A stretch of 64,000 bases of DNA from Blastopirellula sediminis. GTDB taxonomy: Bacteria > Planctomycetota > Planctomycetia > Pirellulales > Pirellulaceae. Under the pieces are notes generated by a model. The model ran no database searches. It worked only from the letters and a program-made list of their open reading frames with translations, and was not told the DNA's origin. The stretch lies in NCBI RefSeq assembly GCF_020966755.1, contig NZ_JAJKFT010000010.1:2878720-2942719 (forward strand), given 5' to 3'. Position numbers and translations under genes: made by a program. Shown here piece by piece: positions 1 through 8,830 of this stretch (position 1 is the first letter of the stretch; every line of letters starts with the position of its first letter).

Positions 1-231
1 GGGGCGGCGCTTGCCCTGACGCTGGTGAGCGTGGTGCCGTTTTTGAACGCTCCGCTGGATGGCGCTCCGTGGTGCATCGCGGCGGCGCTGCTGCTCGGGA
101 TCGCGCAGCTGTTGTTGGCGATTCGGTTTTCGGTTCGTCGCGACGATCAGAGCGCTCGCCATTTGTTGTGGGCGTCGCTCATTTACTTGCCGGCCATGCT
201 GGGCGTGTTGTTGGCGTTCCCGATTTTGTGA
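1..231 (+). CDS. ctaB: Protoheme IX farnesyltransferase (heme O synthase), C-terminal fragment
   Basis: This is the last 76 codons of a gene that begins before the window; the frame is open from base 1. It shows two hydrophobic segments joined by a short basic stretch and a final ASLIYLPAMLG segment, which resembles the last two helices of CyoE/CtaB heme O synthases. That family transfers a farnesyl group to heme b in the cytoplasmic membrane to make heme O, the precursor of heme A for cytochrome oxidase. The next two genes encode oxidase subunits III and IV, which supports the call. Only the C-terminus is visible, so no active-site residues can be checked. Confidence 0.7.
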   Translation, partial: GAALALTLVSVVPFLNAPLDGAPWCIAAALLLGIAQLLLAIRFSVRRDDQSARHLLWASLIYLPAMLGVLLAFPIL

Positions 232-257
232 CCTGTTAGCAGACCAGATTAAGACCT

Positions 258-1469
258 ATGTCGCAGCATCACGACGATCATCACGAGCATGGTCATATTC
301 AACTGGAATACCAGCCGGCGCTGCCGATTCCTAACGGCAAGCTCTGCTTGTGGCTATTCCTCTCGACCGAAATCATGTTCTTCGCGGGGTTGATCGGCGC
401 GTACATCGTGCTTCGCTTTGGCGCTCCAACCTGGCCGTCGCCGCATGACGTCCACCTGAGCGAACCGATCGGCGCGTTCAATACGTTCGTGCTGATCTGC
501 TCCAGCTTGTCGGTAGTTCTCGCGCTGGAAGCGGCGAAGTCGAACAAGACCGGGCTCGCCAAGTTCTGGATGTGCGTGACGTTTCTCTTGGGGCTCTCGT
601 TCCTGGGAGTCAAAGCGTACGAATACAAAGAGAAATTCGCCCACGGCATCTACCCGGCATACCCGCACGGATTGTTGTACGACAAGCCGGACGTCTATTA
701 TGCGTCGGCGGTAAAGGTGGCGCTGGAAGACGCTGCGAAAGAGTGCACGACCCAAATCGACCTGGTCGACAAGTCGGCGGCCGACATCGACGCGGCCAAG
801 TCTGAATTGGAAGAAGCCGAAAAGCCGGAAGATAAAAAGAAAGCGGAAGAGAAGCTGGCTGCCGCCCAAAAGGTGAACGAGCAAGCGGTCGCGATGGCCG
901 ACACTTACAAAGAACGTCGCGAGACGCTCGAACTGCTTCGCAACGGGCTGATCCAGTGGAACACGCGGCAAGCGACGCAAACCGCCAACCCGGTCGAAGG
1001 GCAAGCGCTGCTCAGCAGCATCGCCTACACGATTCAGCACCCGCACGAAGATGAAGAAGAGCTGACGCGTCTGGTCGAAGAGAAGGGGACGCTGACGACG
1101 AAGTTGGCCGAACTGGAGAAAGCGGAAGAAAAGGATCCGCAAGAGATCGCGTTGATCCAAACTCGTTTGAAGCTGATCGATTATCTGACGGCCGATAACG
1201 CCGAGGTTTTGCGTCACGGGGTGAATCACACCTACGATTGGCTTGATCTGCCGTTCGTGATCCCCAGCGGCAACATGTGGGCGAGCACCTACTTTTTGCT
1301 GACCGGTTTCCATGCGATTCACGTGCTGGTCGGGCTGATCGTCTTTGCGGTCGCGTTGCCGGCGACCTTGGGAGTCGCCAAAGCGACCTTCATTGAAGCG
1401 GCCGGGCTCTATTGGCACTTTGTCGATCTGGTCTGGATCTTCTTGTTCCCGATCCTTTACTTGTTTTAA
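258..1469 (+). CDS. ctaE: Cytochrome c oxidase subunit III with a large coiled-coil insertion
   Basis: Subunit III of a heme-copper oxidase, an integral membrane subunit without redox centres. The 403-residue protein starts with a His-rich tail (residues 3-13). Three helices follow at about 30-52, 73-90 and 103-121. The family hallmark [10 protein letters not shown] lies at about 350-359 and [13 protein letters not shown] at about 385-397, at the C-terminus. Between these halves, residues about 150-325 are highly charged, Glu/Lys/Ala-rich and predicted to form a coiled coil. Ordinary bacterial subunit III proteins have only a short loop here. By the usual N-in topology this loop faces the periplasm (inference). 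The subunit IV gene follows after 17 bp. The family call is firm; the role of the insertion is unknown. Confidence 0.92.
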   Translation: MSQHHDDHHEHGHIQLEYQPALPIPNGKLCLWLFLSTEIMFFAGLIGAYIVLRFGAPTWPSPHDVHLSEPIGAFNTFVLICSSLSVVLALEAAKSNKTGLAKFWMCVTFLLGLSFLGVKAYEYKEKFAHGIYPAYPHGLLYDKPDVYYASAVKVALEDAAKECTTQIDLVDKSAADIDAAKSELEEAEKPEDKKKAEEKLAAAQKVNEQAVAMADTYKERRETLELLRNGLIQWNTRQATQTANPVEGQALLSSIAYTIQHPHEDEEELTRLVEEKGTLTTKLAELEKAEEKDPQEIALIQTRLKLIDYLTADNAEVLRHGVNHTYDWLDLPFVIPSGNMWASTYFLLTGFHAIHVLVGLIVFAVALPATLGVAKATFIEAAGLYWHFVDLVWIFLFPILYLF

Positions 1470-1486
1470 CTCGCGTTCAGGAATCC

Positions 1487-1927
1487 ATGACCATGTCGTC
1501 TACCGAACACGCGCATCCGCACCACGAAGGGGCCCAAGAGTTTGGCCATGGCGGAACCGGCAAGTATTGGGCGGTCTTTTTGGCCCTCTGCTTGCTGACG
1601 GGGTGCTCGTTTCTGACCTATTTCGAGATGTGGCACCACGCGATTCCGGTCAGCGTCAGCCGCGCGTTTATGATGGCCGTTTCGGTCAGCAAGGCGTTGC
1701 TGGTGATGGGCTTCTTCATGCACTTGATCTGGGAAGCGAACTGGAAGTGGGTGCTGACCGTGCCGGCCGCGATGATGGCGGTCTTCTTGGTCTGCATGCT
1801 GATTCCCGATATCGGTTTCCGCACCTACCACTACAGCAGTCATCGCTGGAATCACACCCCGCAGCCGATTGAGCAACCGGCGGAGCAGCTGGAAGGCGCA
1901 CCTGCATCGCTCCAGCCGGGGCATTAA
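1487..1927 (+). CDS. ctaF: Cytochrome c oxidase subunit IV (prokaryotic type)
   Basis: A 146-residue protein with a His-rich N-terminus (HAHPHH) and three hydrophobic segments at about residues 28-45, 57-78 and 85-107. This is the size and layout of the bacterial small oxidase subunit IV (CtaF/CyoD-like). A conserved-looking LLVMGFFMHLIWE stretch lies in the second helix. The ATG at 1487 sits 17 bp after subunit III; an ATG two codons later is also possible. The open frame extends back into the subunit III gene, but those upstream codons lie inside the coding sequence and lack the His-rich start. Its position directly after subunit III supports the call. Confidence 0.8.
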   Translation: MTMSSTEHAHPHHEGAQEFGHGGTGKYWAVFLALCLLTGCSFLTYFEMWHHAIPVSVSRAFMMAVSVSKALLVMGFFMHLIWEANWKWVLTVPAAMMAVFLVCMLIPDIGFRTYHYSSHRWNHTPQPIEQPAEQLEGAPASLQPGH

Positions 1928-1936
1928 GCGTTTCGT

Positions 1937-2881
1937 ATGTCGGCGGTCGCCCTTTCTATCGAGAACGTCACGTATAACTACGGTACGCGGCGCGCGCTGA
2001 ACGACTTGTCGCTGCAAGTCGAGCCGGGGGAGATCTTCGTCTTTCTCGGGCCGAACGGCGGAGGGAAGACGACGCTGTTTCGTCTGCTGTCGACGCTCGC
2101 GCCGCTGCAAGCCGGGAAGGTGGATGTGCTGGGGTTCGATCTCGCGACCCAGCGTGATCAGGTCCGTCGCCGGATCGGCGTCGTATTTCAATCGCCCAGT
2201 CTCGATAAGAAGCTGACCGTCGCCGAGAACATGCGGCAGCAGTCGGCCCTCTACGGACTGAGCGGCGCCGCCGCCAAAGAGGCGGAAGAGCGAATGATGC
2301 GTCAGCTGGGAGTGCACGATCGCGCCGGTGATCTGGCCGAGCAGCTTTCCGGCGGGCTCCGTCGTCGCGTCGAACTGGCGAAGGGAATGATTCATCGCCC
2401 GCGATTGCTGCTGTTGGATGAGCCGAGCACTGGACTCGATCCAGGCGCCCGCAGCAGTTTGTGGGAATACCTACAGCGGATTCGAGCGGAGCAGGGGGTG
2501 ACGATCGTGCTGACGACCCATCTGCTGGAAGAAGCGGAGAAAGCGGACCGGATCGCGATTCTGGATCAAGGGACGCTCGTCGCGCTCGATACGCCGACGG
2601 CGCTCAAGTCTTCGGTCGGCGGCGACTCGGTCACGATCACGACCCGCGGCGACGCCGAAGCTTTGGCTATGGCGCTGCGGCAGATCGTCTCGTACGAGGT
2701 GCGCGTGATGGATAGCGCCGTTCGTTTTGAGGCGCCGGACGCGTCGCATCTGGCGCCGCACATTATGCAGGCGCTCGGCGAGCAGATCGATTCGATCACC
2801 TTCGGTAAGCCGACGCTGGAAGACGTCTTCATCGACAAGACCGGCCGCCAATACTGGCGCGAGGAGGCGACCCATGAGTAG
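1937..2881 (+). CDS. ABC transporter ATP-binding protein
   Basis: The 314-residue ATPase has Walker A GPNGGGKTT (about 38-46), the signature LSGGLRRRVELAKG, Walker B LLLLDEP and the switch His in LTTHLLEEAEKAD. It resembles the NodI/DrrA/CcmA-type partners of ABC-2 permeases, including the NosF-like ATPases of copper-oxidase maturation loci. The permease gene overlaps its end by 8 bp, so the two probably form a translationally coupled pair. Its position between oxidase subunits and a SCO-type copper chaperone suggests a role in oxidase assembly or copper handling. That role is inferred from context only; the substrate is not visible in the sequence. Confidence 0.9.
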   Translation: MSAVALSIENVTYNYGTRRALNDLSLQVEPGEIFVFLGPNGGGKTTLFRLLSTLAPLQAGKVDVLGFDLATQRDQVRRRIGVVFQSPSLDKKLTVAENMRQQSALYGLSGAAAKEAEERMMRQLGVHDRAGDLAEQLSGGLRRRVELAKGMIHRPRLLLLDEPSTGLDPGARSSLWEYLQRIRAEQGVTIVLTTHLLEEAEKADRIAILDQGTLVALDTPTALKSSVGGDSVTITTRGDAEALAMALRQIVSYEVRVMDSAVRFEAPDASHLAPHIMQALGEQIDSITFGKPTLEDVFIDKTGRQYWREEATHE

Positions 2882-3752
2882 CGACGTCGACGCTCCGATC
2901 GAGCCGAAGCCGCTGTTGGCCGCCGCTTCGCTCTGCAAACGAGAGATCGTCCGTTTCCTGCGACAGCGGAACCGGATCATCGGCGCGATTGGACAGCCGC
3001 TCCTCTTCTGGCTGCTGTTTGGCGCCGGGATGAGTCGGACGTTTCAGTTGCCTGGCGCGGCGACGGCGGCCGGCGTCAGCTTTTTGGAGTATTACTTCTC
3101 CGGCACGCTGATGCTGATCGTGTTGTTCACGGCGATCTTTGCGACGATCTCGATTATTGAAGATCGGAATGAAGGGTTTTTGCAGTCGGTCCTCGCGGCG
3201 CCGATTCCCCGCTGGTCGATGGTGCTGGGGAAGGTGATGGGAGGCGCGCTGCTGGCGACGATGCAAGGCGTGTTGTTCTTGCTGCTGGCGCTAACGCTGA
3301 AGGTCAACTTGGGGCCGCTCAACTTTGTGGTGATGGCGGTCTTCTTGCTAATTGTCGGGATCGGGCTGACGTCGCTCGGCTTTTTGCTCGCCTGGCGGAT
3401 GGAGTCGACGCAAGGTTTTCACGCGGTGATGAACTTGCTGCTGATGCCGCTCTGGTTGTTGTCAGGCGCCTTTTTCCCGGTTCCGTACGTCACCGCACAG
3501 TCTCCCTGGAGCCAGGTTGCGATGCATTGGGTGATGCGGCTGAACCCGGTCACCTACGCAATCGCCTCGCTGCGAGAGATAATGTACTGGGGTATGGGGA
3601 ACGACGCGCCGCTGCCGGGACGTGGACTGCCGGTCGAAGCGTATTGGTCGCCGAGTCCTGCCGTCGCCATCGAGGTGACGGTTGCGTTCGCCGTGTTGAT
3701 GCTTCTGTGGGCTTGTTGGTCCGCGGCGGAACCGAGAAGTGGAGACGCTTGA
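2874..3752 (+). CDS. ABC-2 type transporter permease
   Basis: This 292-residue membrane protein partners the preceding ATPase. It has about six hydrophobic segments and the ABC-2 family feature of a C-terminal region with the segment LWLLSGAFFPVPYV before the last helices, followed by the NPVTYAIASLREIMYWG region typical of NodJ/DrrB-like permeases. The ATG at 2874 overlaps the ATPase stop by 8 bp. Its own stop overlaps the next start by one base (TGATG). This tight spacing points to one transcript with the SCO-type gene. The substrate is unknown; export of a small hydrophobic molecule or help in copper insertion are both possible. Confidence 0.88.
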   Translation: MSSDVDAPIEPKPLLAAASLCKREIVRFLRQRNRIIGAIGQPLLFWLLFGAGMSRTFQLPGAATAAGVSFLEYYFSGTLMLIVLFTAIFATISIIEDRNEGFLQSVLAAPIPRWSMVLGKVMGGALLATMQGVLFLLLALTLKVNLGPLNFVVMAVFLLIVGIGLTSLGFLLAWRMESTQGFHAVMNLLLMPLWLLSGAFFPVPYVTAQSPWSQVAMHWVMRLNPVTYAIASLREIMYWGMGNDAPLPGRGLPVEAYWSPSPAVAIEVTVAFAVLMLLWACWSAAEPRSGDA

Positions 3753-4951
3753 TGAATAAAACGTTCGCCTTTTTCCTCGCCACCCTGTTCGTTTTGATTG
3801 GGGGAATGATCGTCTGGTTCGCCGCCAACGCGAAGAACCAGGAAAGCGGCATGCGCGACGTCGATTCCCCGAAGCACAACGTGACCGTTCCTGAGAACGT
3901 CTACATCGGTGAGTTCGCGTTAACCGATTCGGCTGGCGCCGAGTTCGACTCGAAAGAGCTGGACGGCGACGTCTGGGTCGGCAGCTTTTTCTTTACGACT
4001 TGCCCGTCGATCTGCCGGTTGTTGAATCAACAAGTTGCGGTGCTGGCCAAGGAGTTCAAAGGCCAGGACGTCAAGTTCGTCAGCATCACCTGCGATCCGG
4101 CGACCGATACGCCGGAAGTGTTGGCGAAGTACGCCCAGATGTTTGAGGCCGATCCGTCGCAGTGGAAGTTTTTGACCGGCGACCTGGAGAAGATCCAGGA
4201 GATTTCGGAAAAGCAGTTCCACGTCGGCTTCGCCAAGCAGACGCATAGCGAGCGGATGGTGGTCATCGATCGCAACGGCAAACTGCGCGGCAGCTTTCTG
4301 GCGACGCAAAACTCGGACTTCAAAGCCGCCCGCAAGTTAATCAAGGAGCTGCTGGAGGAGAAGCCGGAAGAAAAGAAGTCAACCGAAGAGCCGCCGGCTG
4401 AGCCGATGGAGTCGTTTACGCTCACCGAACGGAGCGGCCAAGAGTTTGACAGTAAATCGCTGGACGGAAAGTATTGGCTCGGCAGCTTCTTTTTCACCAC
4501 TTGCCCGTCGACGTGCACGCTGCTGAATCTGGAAAACTCGCGGTTGCAGGCCGAGTACGCCGATCGTGGTTTGAAGATTGTCAGCATTACCTGCGACCCG
4601 GCCAATGACACGCCGAACGTGCTAACCGGCTATGCCGAGCGTTTTATCGCCAAGCCGGACGTCTGGTACTTTTTGACCGGTGATCTGAAGTACATCGAAA
4701 AGATCGGCGCCAACTATTTTCACGCCGTGGTGAAACCGCAAACCCATAGCGAACAGCTGTACCTGGTCGGCCCGGACGGCAAAGTGATCGACTCGTACGC
4801 CGCACTCAACCCGACGCAAATGCGTCAGTTGCGTAAGAAGCTAGACGAGGTGTTGGGGCCGAAGCAGGAAGAGACGTCGGAGCAGCCCTCCGCTGAGTCT
4901 GCCGGAGACGAAGGTTCGTCGGCCGGCGAAACCGCCGCAAAGCAGGAGTAA
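3752..4951 (+). CDS. Tandem SCO1/SenC copper chaperone (two fused domains)
   Basis: SCO proteins are membrane-anchored thioredoxin-fold copper chaperones that help build the CuA site of cytochrome oxidase. This 399-residue protein has one N-terminal anchor (about residues 5-24) and two complete SCO domains in a row. Domain 1 has CPSIC at 84-88 and the distal His at 165 (QTHSE). Domain 2 has CPSTC at 251-255 and His 332 (QTHSE). Both therefore keep the CxxxC plus His copper site. They are joined by a charged linker at about 200-218, and the tail is Glu/Ser-rich. Normal SCO proteins have one domain of about 200 residues. The upstream open frame inside the permease gene is not part of it. Confidence 0.93.
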   Translation: MNKTFAFFLATLFVLIGGMIVWFAANAKNQESGMRDVDSPKHNVTVPENVYIGEFALTDSAGAEFDSKELDGDVWVGSFFFTTCPSICRLLNQQVAVLAKEFKGQDVKFVSITCDPATDTPEVLAKYAQMFEADPSQWKFLTGDLEKIQEISEKQFHVGFAKQTHSERMVVIDRNGKLRGSFLATQNSDFKAARKLIKELLEEKPEEKKSTEEPPAEPMESFTLTERSGQEFDSKSLDGKYWLGSFFFTTCPSTCTLLNLENSRLQAEYADRGLKIVSITCDPANDTPNVLTGYAERFIAKPDVWYFLTGDLKYIEKIGANYFHAVVKPQTHSEQLYLVGPDGKVIDSYAALNPTQMRQLRKKLDEVLGPKQEETSEQPSAESAGDEGSSAGETAAKQE

Positions 4952-4956
4952 TTCCG

Positions 4957-5403
4957 TTGGACCTGGTTCAGATTTTGCCGCATGTCAACGCTTCGCTGAA
5001 CGGCCTGGCGACCCTGTTGTTGGTCGTCGGTTTCGTCCAGATCAAGCGTCATCAGGAAGTCGCCCACAAGTGGACGATGCTCTCTTGTTTTGGCGTTTCG
5101 ATCCTCTTTTTGGGCTGCTACCTGACGTATCACGCGCTGCTGGAAGGGCATGGAAAGACGTTCCCGACCTATCCGTCGGCGGGCGTTCGCTACTTTTACT
5201 ACGGCATGTTGCTGACCCATGTCGTCTTGGCGGCTGCGGTCCCATTTTTGGCGGTTGCGACGATTTACTACGGTTTGCGTGACAATCGGCCGCTACACCG
5301 TAAACTAGCGAAAGTGACCTTTCCGATTTGGTTGTACGTCTCGGTGACCGGCGTGCTGGTCTACTTGATGCTGTATCAATTCTTTCCCCCGCAAGCGGTT
5401 TAG
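4957..5403 (+). CDS. DUF420 membrane protein (oxidase assembly associated)
   Basis: A 148-residue protein with four hydrophobic segments and conserved-looking His residues in HVNASLNG, RHQEVAHKW, TYHALLEGH and LTHVVLA, matching the DUF420 family. A member in Bacillus (CtaM) is needed for active cytochrome oxidase, so a role in heme or copper centre assembly is reasonable here, next to SCO and oxidase genes. The start is a TTG at 4957, five bases after the SCO stop; no ATG lies nearby in this frame. A second DUF420 gene is found at 49522-50016. Confidence 0.82.
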   Translation: MDLVQILPHVNASLNGLATLLLVVGFVQIKRHQEVAHKWTMLSCFGVSILFLGCYLTYHALLEGHGKTFPTYPSAGVRYFYYGMLLTHVVLAAAVPFLAVATIYYGLRDNRPLHRKLAKVTFPIWLYVSVTGVLVYLMLYQFFPPQAV

Positions 5404-5422
5404 CGGCTGAGAGGGAATCGTG

Positions 5423-5746
5423 ATGAACGCTCGACAACTTGCCGCTCGACTGGCCTGGCTATCGCTGGCGATCCTGATCGTGATCGTTCAGGCCGCGATT
5501 GTCGAAGCTTGTCCGACGTGCAAGGCCGGGTTTGGCGATCGACAGGCGGATGCTTACGGCTGGAGCATCATCTTCATGATGGCGATGCCGTTCACGCTGG
5601 TCGGCGCGTTTGCAGCGTATGTCTTTTGGTCGATTCGCAGCAAAGCTTCCGCCGCGATGGCTGCCGGATCGGATGAAGCGGTGGCGGAACTCGCTCGCCG
5701 CAAATCGGCTTCTGGCGTGCCGACGCAACCGCCGGTCGACGCGTAG
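5423..5746 (+). CDS. Small membrane protein with a CxxC motif
   Basis: I do not recognise a named family. The 107-residue product has a hydrophobic signal or anchor at about residues 12-29. CPTC follows at 30-33, and a second membrane segment spans about 48-70, ahead of an Ala-rich tail. A GTG one codon upstream could also start it, but the ATG at 5423 is well placed after GAGAGGGAA. The gene follows DUF420 closely and ends the oxidase assembly cluster. The exported CxxC could bind metal or act in redox, so an accessory role in oxidase assembly is plausible, as inference from context. Confidence 0.7.
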   Translation: MNARQLAARLAWLSLAILIVIVQAAIVEACPTCKAGFGDRQADAYGWSIIFMMAMPFTLVGAFAAYVFWSIRSKASAAMAAGSDEAVAELARRKSASGVPTQPPVDA

Positions 5747-5759
5747 AAAAGTCTCTCGT

Positions 5760-6140
5760 TTACGGCAGCCGCTCCGGGATGTCGGTGCGCGGATCCCAGT
5801 ATTGATCATGGCCGAGCCACAAGCTGCGCGCGAGCGGAAAAAATAAGAGTGGGAAGATCAAAACGAACGCGAGCGACGTAAAGAGCAACGTCTGCGAGTC
5901 GGCGATCCCATTGAAGAGAAGCAGCGGAAACGCAATCGCCACGATCAGCGTCGTCAGCCCGTAGTTGAAATAGATCGAGCCCAAAAAGAAGCCAGGCTCA
6001 CGTTCGATGAGGGCGCCGCACTCGGGGCAGTTCTTGTGCATGCGGAACCAACTGCGCATGATCCGCCCCTGACCGCAAACCGGGCAGCGCAAACGGAGGC
6101 TCCGGGAGACAAGTGTCCGGAATCTCATGAATTCCCTCAA
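5760..6140 (-). CDS. DUF983 family membrane protein with zinc ribbon
   Basis: The 126-residue protein starts with two Cys pairs, CPVCGQG and CPECG, spaced as a zinc ribbon (about residues 19-41). The EPGFFLGSIYFNYG stretch and two membrane segments follow. This is the DUF983 layout, a family often found beside cytochrome oxidase genes in other bacteria. It is convergent with the oxidase assembly cluster and ends 13 bp from it. Its biochemical role is unknown. Confidence 0.8.
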   Translation of the reverse strand: MREFMRFRTLVSRSLRLRCPVCGQGRIMRSWFRMHKNCPECGALIEREPGFFLGSIYFNYGLTTLIVAIAFPLLLFNGIADSQTLLFTSLAFVLIFPLLFFPLARSLWLGHDQYWDPRTDIPERLP

Positions 6141-6357
6141 ACTTTCCTACACAAGGGGACGGAATATCGTAGACGTAGATCGTAACTTCCCTCCTTTCTC
6201 GCTGGCAAACGCCAAAATGTCGCAGGCAGCGCCCCGACCAGCGGTTTTACGGCGAGCGGGCGTCCTGATTTTGTGATCTCCCCTTTGGGCCCTATACTTT
6301 CCAGTGTGGAAATACCGTCCGTTCCGCAGCCTCCTCCAATCCCCCTTCCGGCAGAGC

Positions 6358-8787
6358 ATGAAGTTCCTCCGATCTCTCCCTCGCGTCTCGCTGCTGGCCG
6401 TCGCAATTTGGATCGGTCTGGTCCAAGTCGATTTGGCGCAAGCGCAGATTCGGTTCTTGCCGCAGCCCCCGCCGACTCGGGGCCAGTTCTCGCTGACCGT
6501 CGAATTGCCGGAACTGAACAATGAGTCGCAGCAACTGTTGGTTCAGTTGGAGCAACGCCTCCGCGACGAGCAGTGGCAGGAAGCGATCGAAGGATACCGC
6601 CGCTTGATCGCGGCGCATGGAGATCAACTCTTCGAGGCCGATTCGCTGACGCTGCAGTCGGGTGACCAATACATCTTTTATGTCGGCCTCCGTCGCCGCT
6701 TGCATACCCAACTCGCCGAAATCGCACGTCGCAAGCCGGAACTGTTGGCTCCTTATCGTGAGCAGACCGACGTCTCAGCGAAAGCGGCCTATGAAGCGGC
6801 GATCGCCGCGCACGATTACGGGGAATTGGAACAAGCGATCGAACGTTACTTTCTAGCGAGCGGAACCGACCACGCACTTCTAGCGCTGGGCGACGTGCGG
6901 CTCGAACGAGGAGAGTTCGCCGCCGCGCGTGCTGCGTGGGAACAAATCGATCCGCGGCTGCGCGCTCCGCACGACGAAAAGTCATTGCTCTATGCGTTTC
7001 CTGGTCAGCCCCTGTGGGTGGCGGTCGACGGCGTCGATTGGGATCAGGATGGAGATGAGATCAAGAAGTTGTTGCTGCAGCCGCAGCGTCCTTCAAACCA
7101 TCGATCCGTTCCAAGTACCGACATTCCACTGGCCGATTTGCTCGCGCGATTGGCGTTGGCTTCGGCGCTGGAAGGAGATCAACCGCGGGCGGTGGTGGAG
7201 CTTGACCTGCTAAAACGTTTGGCGCCGAACGCCGAAGGATGGATCGGCGGCAAGCGGCAGCGTTTCGATACGGCGCTGCAAGCGATCTTGGAAGATATGG
7301 CCGGCAAGCAGTACGAGTTGCAGTTTGTTGAGAACTGGAAGACGTTCGCCGGCAGTGCGGAGCGAAACGCGATCGCGGCGCAGTCTCCCCGCGTTCAAAA
7401 GATCGCCTGGTCGACGGCCCTTCCTGGGCCGGCCGCCAATATCCGGTTTCAAGGTTTGCCGGAGATGACGCAAAGTGGCGAGACGCCGCTCAGCTTTTAC
7501 CCGATCGCGATCGGCAACGAACTGTTCGTTAACGACGCGCAGCGATTGCGGGCGTTCGTCTTGAGCGACGGCGTGCCGGCGTGGCCAAGCGGCGGCGGAG
7601 CCGATCCGAAGAATCCTGACTTTGGGACGTTTCATCGAAGCCAAATCGACTTGGCGAACGGTCTGCAGCTGGGGAATACCAATCAGTGGCAAGAGCGTCA
7701 TCTGCCGAAGCTGGAGTCGGCGATTGGGGCGCCCCGTTATACGCTTTCGGCCAACGGCCGCTTGATGGCCGCGCGGCAAGGAAACACGTTGTCGGTCTAC
7801 ACTGAACGAGCGTCGACCTTTTTCAAGTCGGCCGAAATTTACGTCATCGACCTGGCGGCGCAAGGTCGCATCGCGGCGATCATCGCCGCCAACGAGCCGG
7901 GCGAAGATGAGTGGGAGTTTGAAGGGACCGGGCTGATCGACAGCGGCAAGTTGTACGTCGCGATGACCAAGAACGGCGTCCGGAGCGAATCGGCGGTCGC
8001 GTGCTACGACGCTTCGACGGCGCGGCGGATCTGGCGGCGGAGCGTTTGTTCGACCGAACCGTATGGCGCCGGCCTGGTGCTGGCCGACCGAGCGGGACAA
8101 CGTTCGCACAATCTGCTGACGATGGCCGACGGCGTGATTTATTACAACACCAACCGGGGCGTCATCGCGGCGATCAGCGCCGCGGCCGGAGAGATCCAGT
8201 GGCTGACCCTTTATCCGCGCGGTCCGCTCGAAGCGGGCACGATGGCGCGGGCCAATCAGCAACTGACCCGCGATCTGAATCCCTGCATCGTTTCCGGCGA
8301 CATGGTGGTCACGATGCCGGCCGATTGCGACCGGATTGTGGCGCTCGACGCGGCGACCGGCAAACTGCAGTGGCAAACCGTTCCCGGCGGAGTCCAGGCG
8401 ACCCATTTGTTGGGGGCGACGAAGGAGGATTTGATCGTCACGGGAGACCAGGTTTACTGGATTCGGCTCGAATCGGGCCGCATTCGCAGCCAGTTCCCCA
8501 ATCCGCGTGATCCGAATAATCCGCAAGACGGCAAGCTGCTCCTGGGCTACGGGCGCGGGATCCTGGGGCGTGATACAATATATTGGCCGACGCAGGAGGC
8601 GATTTACGTCTTGAAGCAGCAGGTCGATTCGCACGAAAAGCCGGTAGCCGCTCAAGAGCCGATTGATTTGAAGGAGCTCGGGCTGACCGGCGGCAATTTG
8701 GCGATCTCCGGCGACTACCTGGTGATCGCGGGCCCGAAGCAGCTAACCGTCCTGAAAGGGGAAGCGGCGAGCGAGCCTTCTCGCTAA
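6358..8787 (+). CDS. Exported PQQ-type beta-propeller protein
   Basis: The 809-residue protein begins with a signal peptide (MKFLRSLPRVSLLAVAIWIG, cleavage near AQAQ). Residues about 45-170 form an alpha-helical, TPR-like region (QEAIEGYRRLI). The rest has repeated segments typical of PQQ-like propellers, such as SAVACYDASTARRIWRR, GVIAAISAAAGEIQWLTL and RIVALDAATGKLQWQT. PQQ cofactor binding is not shown; many such propellers act as scaffolds. A GTG 18 codons upstream extends the frame, but the ATG at 6358 gives a proper signal peptide. It lies 43 bp ahead of the MoxR gene and probably starts that operon. Confidence 0.82.
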   Translation: MKFLRSLPRVSLLAVAIWIGLVQVDLAQAQIRFLPQPPPTRGQFSLTVELPELNNESQQLLVQLEQRLRDEQWQEAIEGYRRLIAAHGDQLFEADSLTLQSGDQYIFYVGLRRRLHTQLAEIARRKPELLAPYREQTDVSAKAAYEAAIAAHDYGELEQAIERYFLASGTDHALLALGDVRLERGEFAAARAAWEQIDPRLRAPHDEKSLLYAFPGQPLWVAVDGVDWDQDGDEIKKLLLQPQRPSNHRSVPSTDIPLADLLARLALASALEGDQPRAVVELDLLKRLAPNAEGWIGGKRQRFDTALQAILEDMAGKQYELQFVENWKTFAGSAERNAIAAQSPRVQKIAWSTALPGPAANIRFQGLPEMTQSGETPLSFYPIAIGNELFVNDAQRLRAFVLSDGVPAWPSGGGADPKNPDFGTFHRSQIDLANGLQLGNTNQWQERHLPKLESAIGAPRYTLSANGRLMAARQGNTLSVYTERASTFFKSAEIYVIDLAAQGRIAAIIAANEPGEDEWEFEGTGLIDSGKLYVAMTKNGVRSESAVACYDASTARRIWRRSVCSTEPYGAGLVLADRAGQRSHNLLTMADGVIYYNTNRGVIAAISAAAGEIQWLTLYPRGPLEAGTMARANQQLTRDLNPCIVSGDMVVTMPADCDRIVALDAATGKLQWQTVPGGVQATHLLGATKEDLIVTGDQVYWIRLESGRIRSQFPNPRDPNNPQDGKLLLGYGRGILGRDTIYWPTQEAIYVLKQQVDSHEKPVAAQEPIDLKELGLTGGNLAISGDYLVIAGPKQLTVLKGEAASEPSR

Positions 8788-8830
8788 TTTCGGCGACGCG
8801 CAGCTTTGCGCGTCGCAGCACCTCGGAGTA

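Noticed and set aside
7210-8655. 481-codon open frame antisense to the PQQ-type propeller gene
   Set aside because: It overlaps a convincing exported protein, is Arg/Asp-rich in the way typical of reverse frames in GC-rich DNA and has no recognisable domain. Other long antisense frames (354-1418, 16744-18225, 44225-45910) are dismissed for the same reason.
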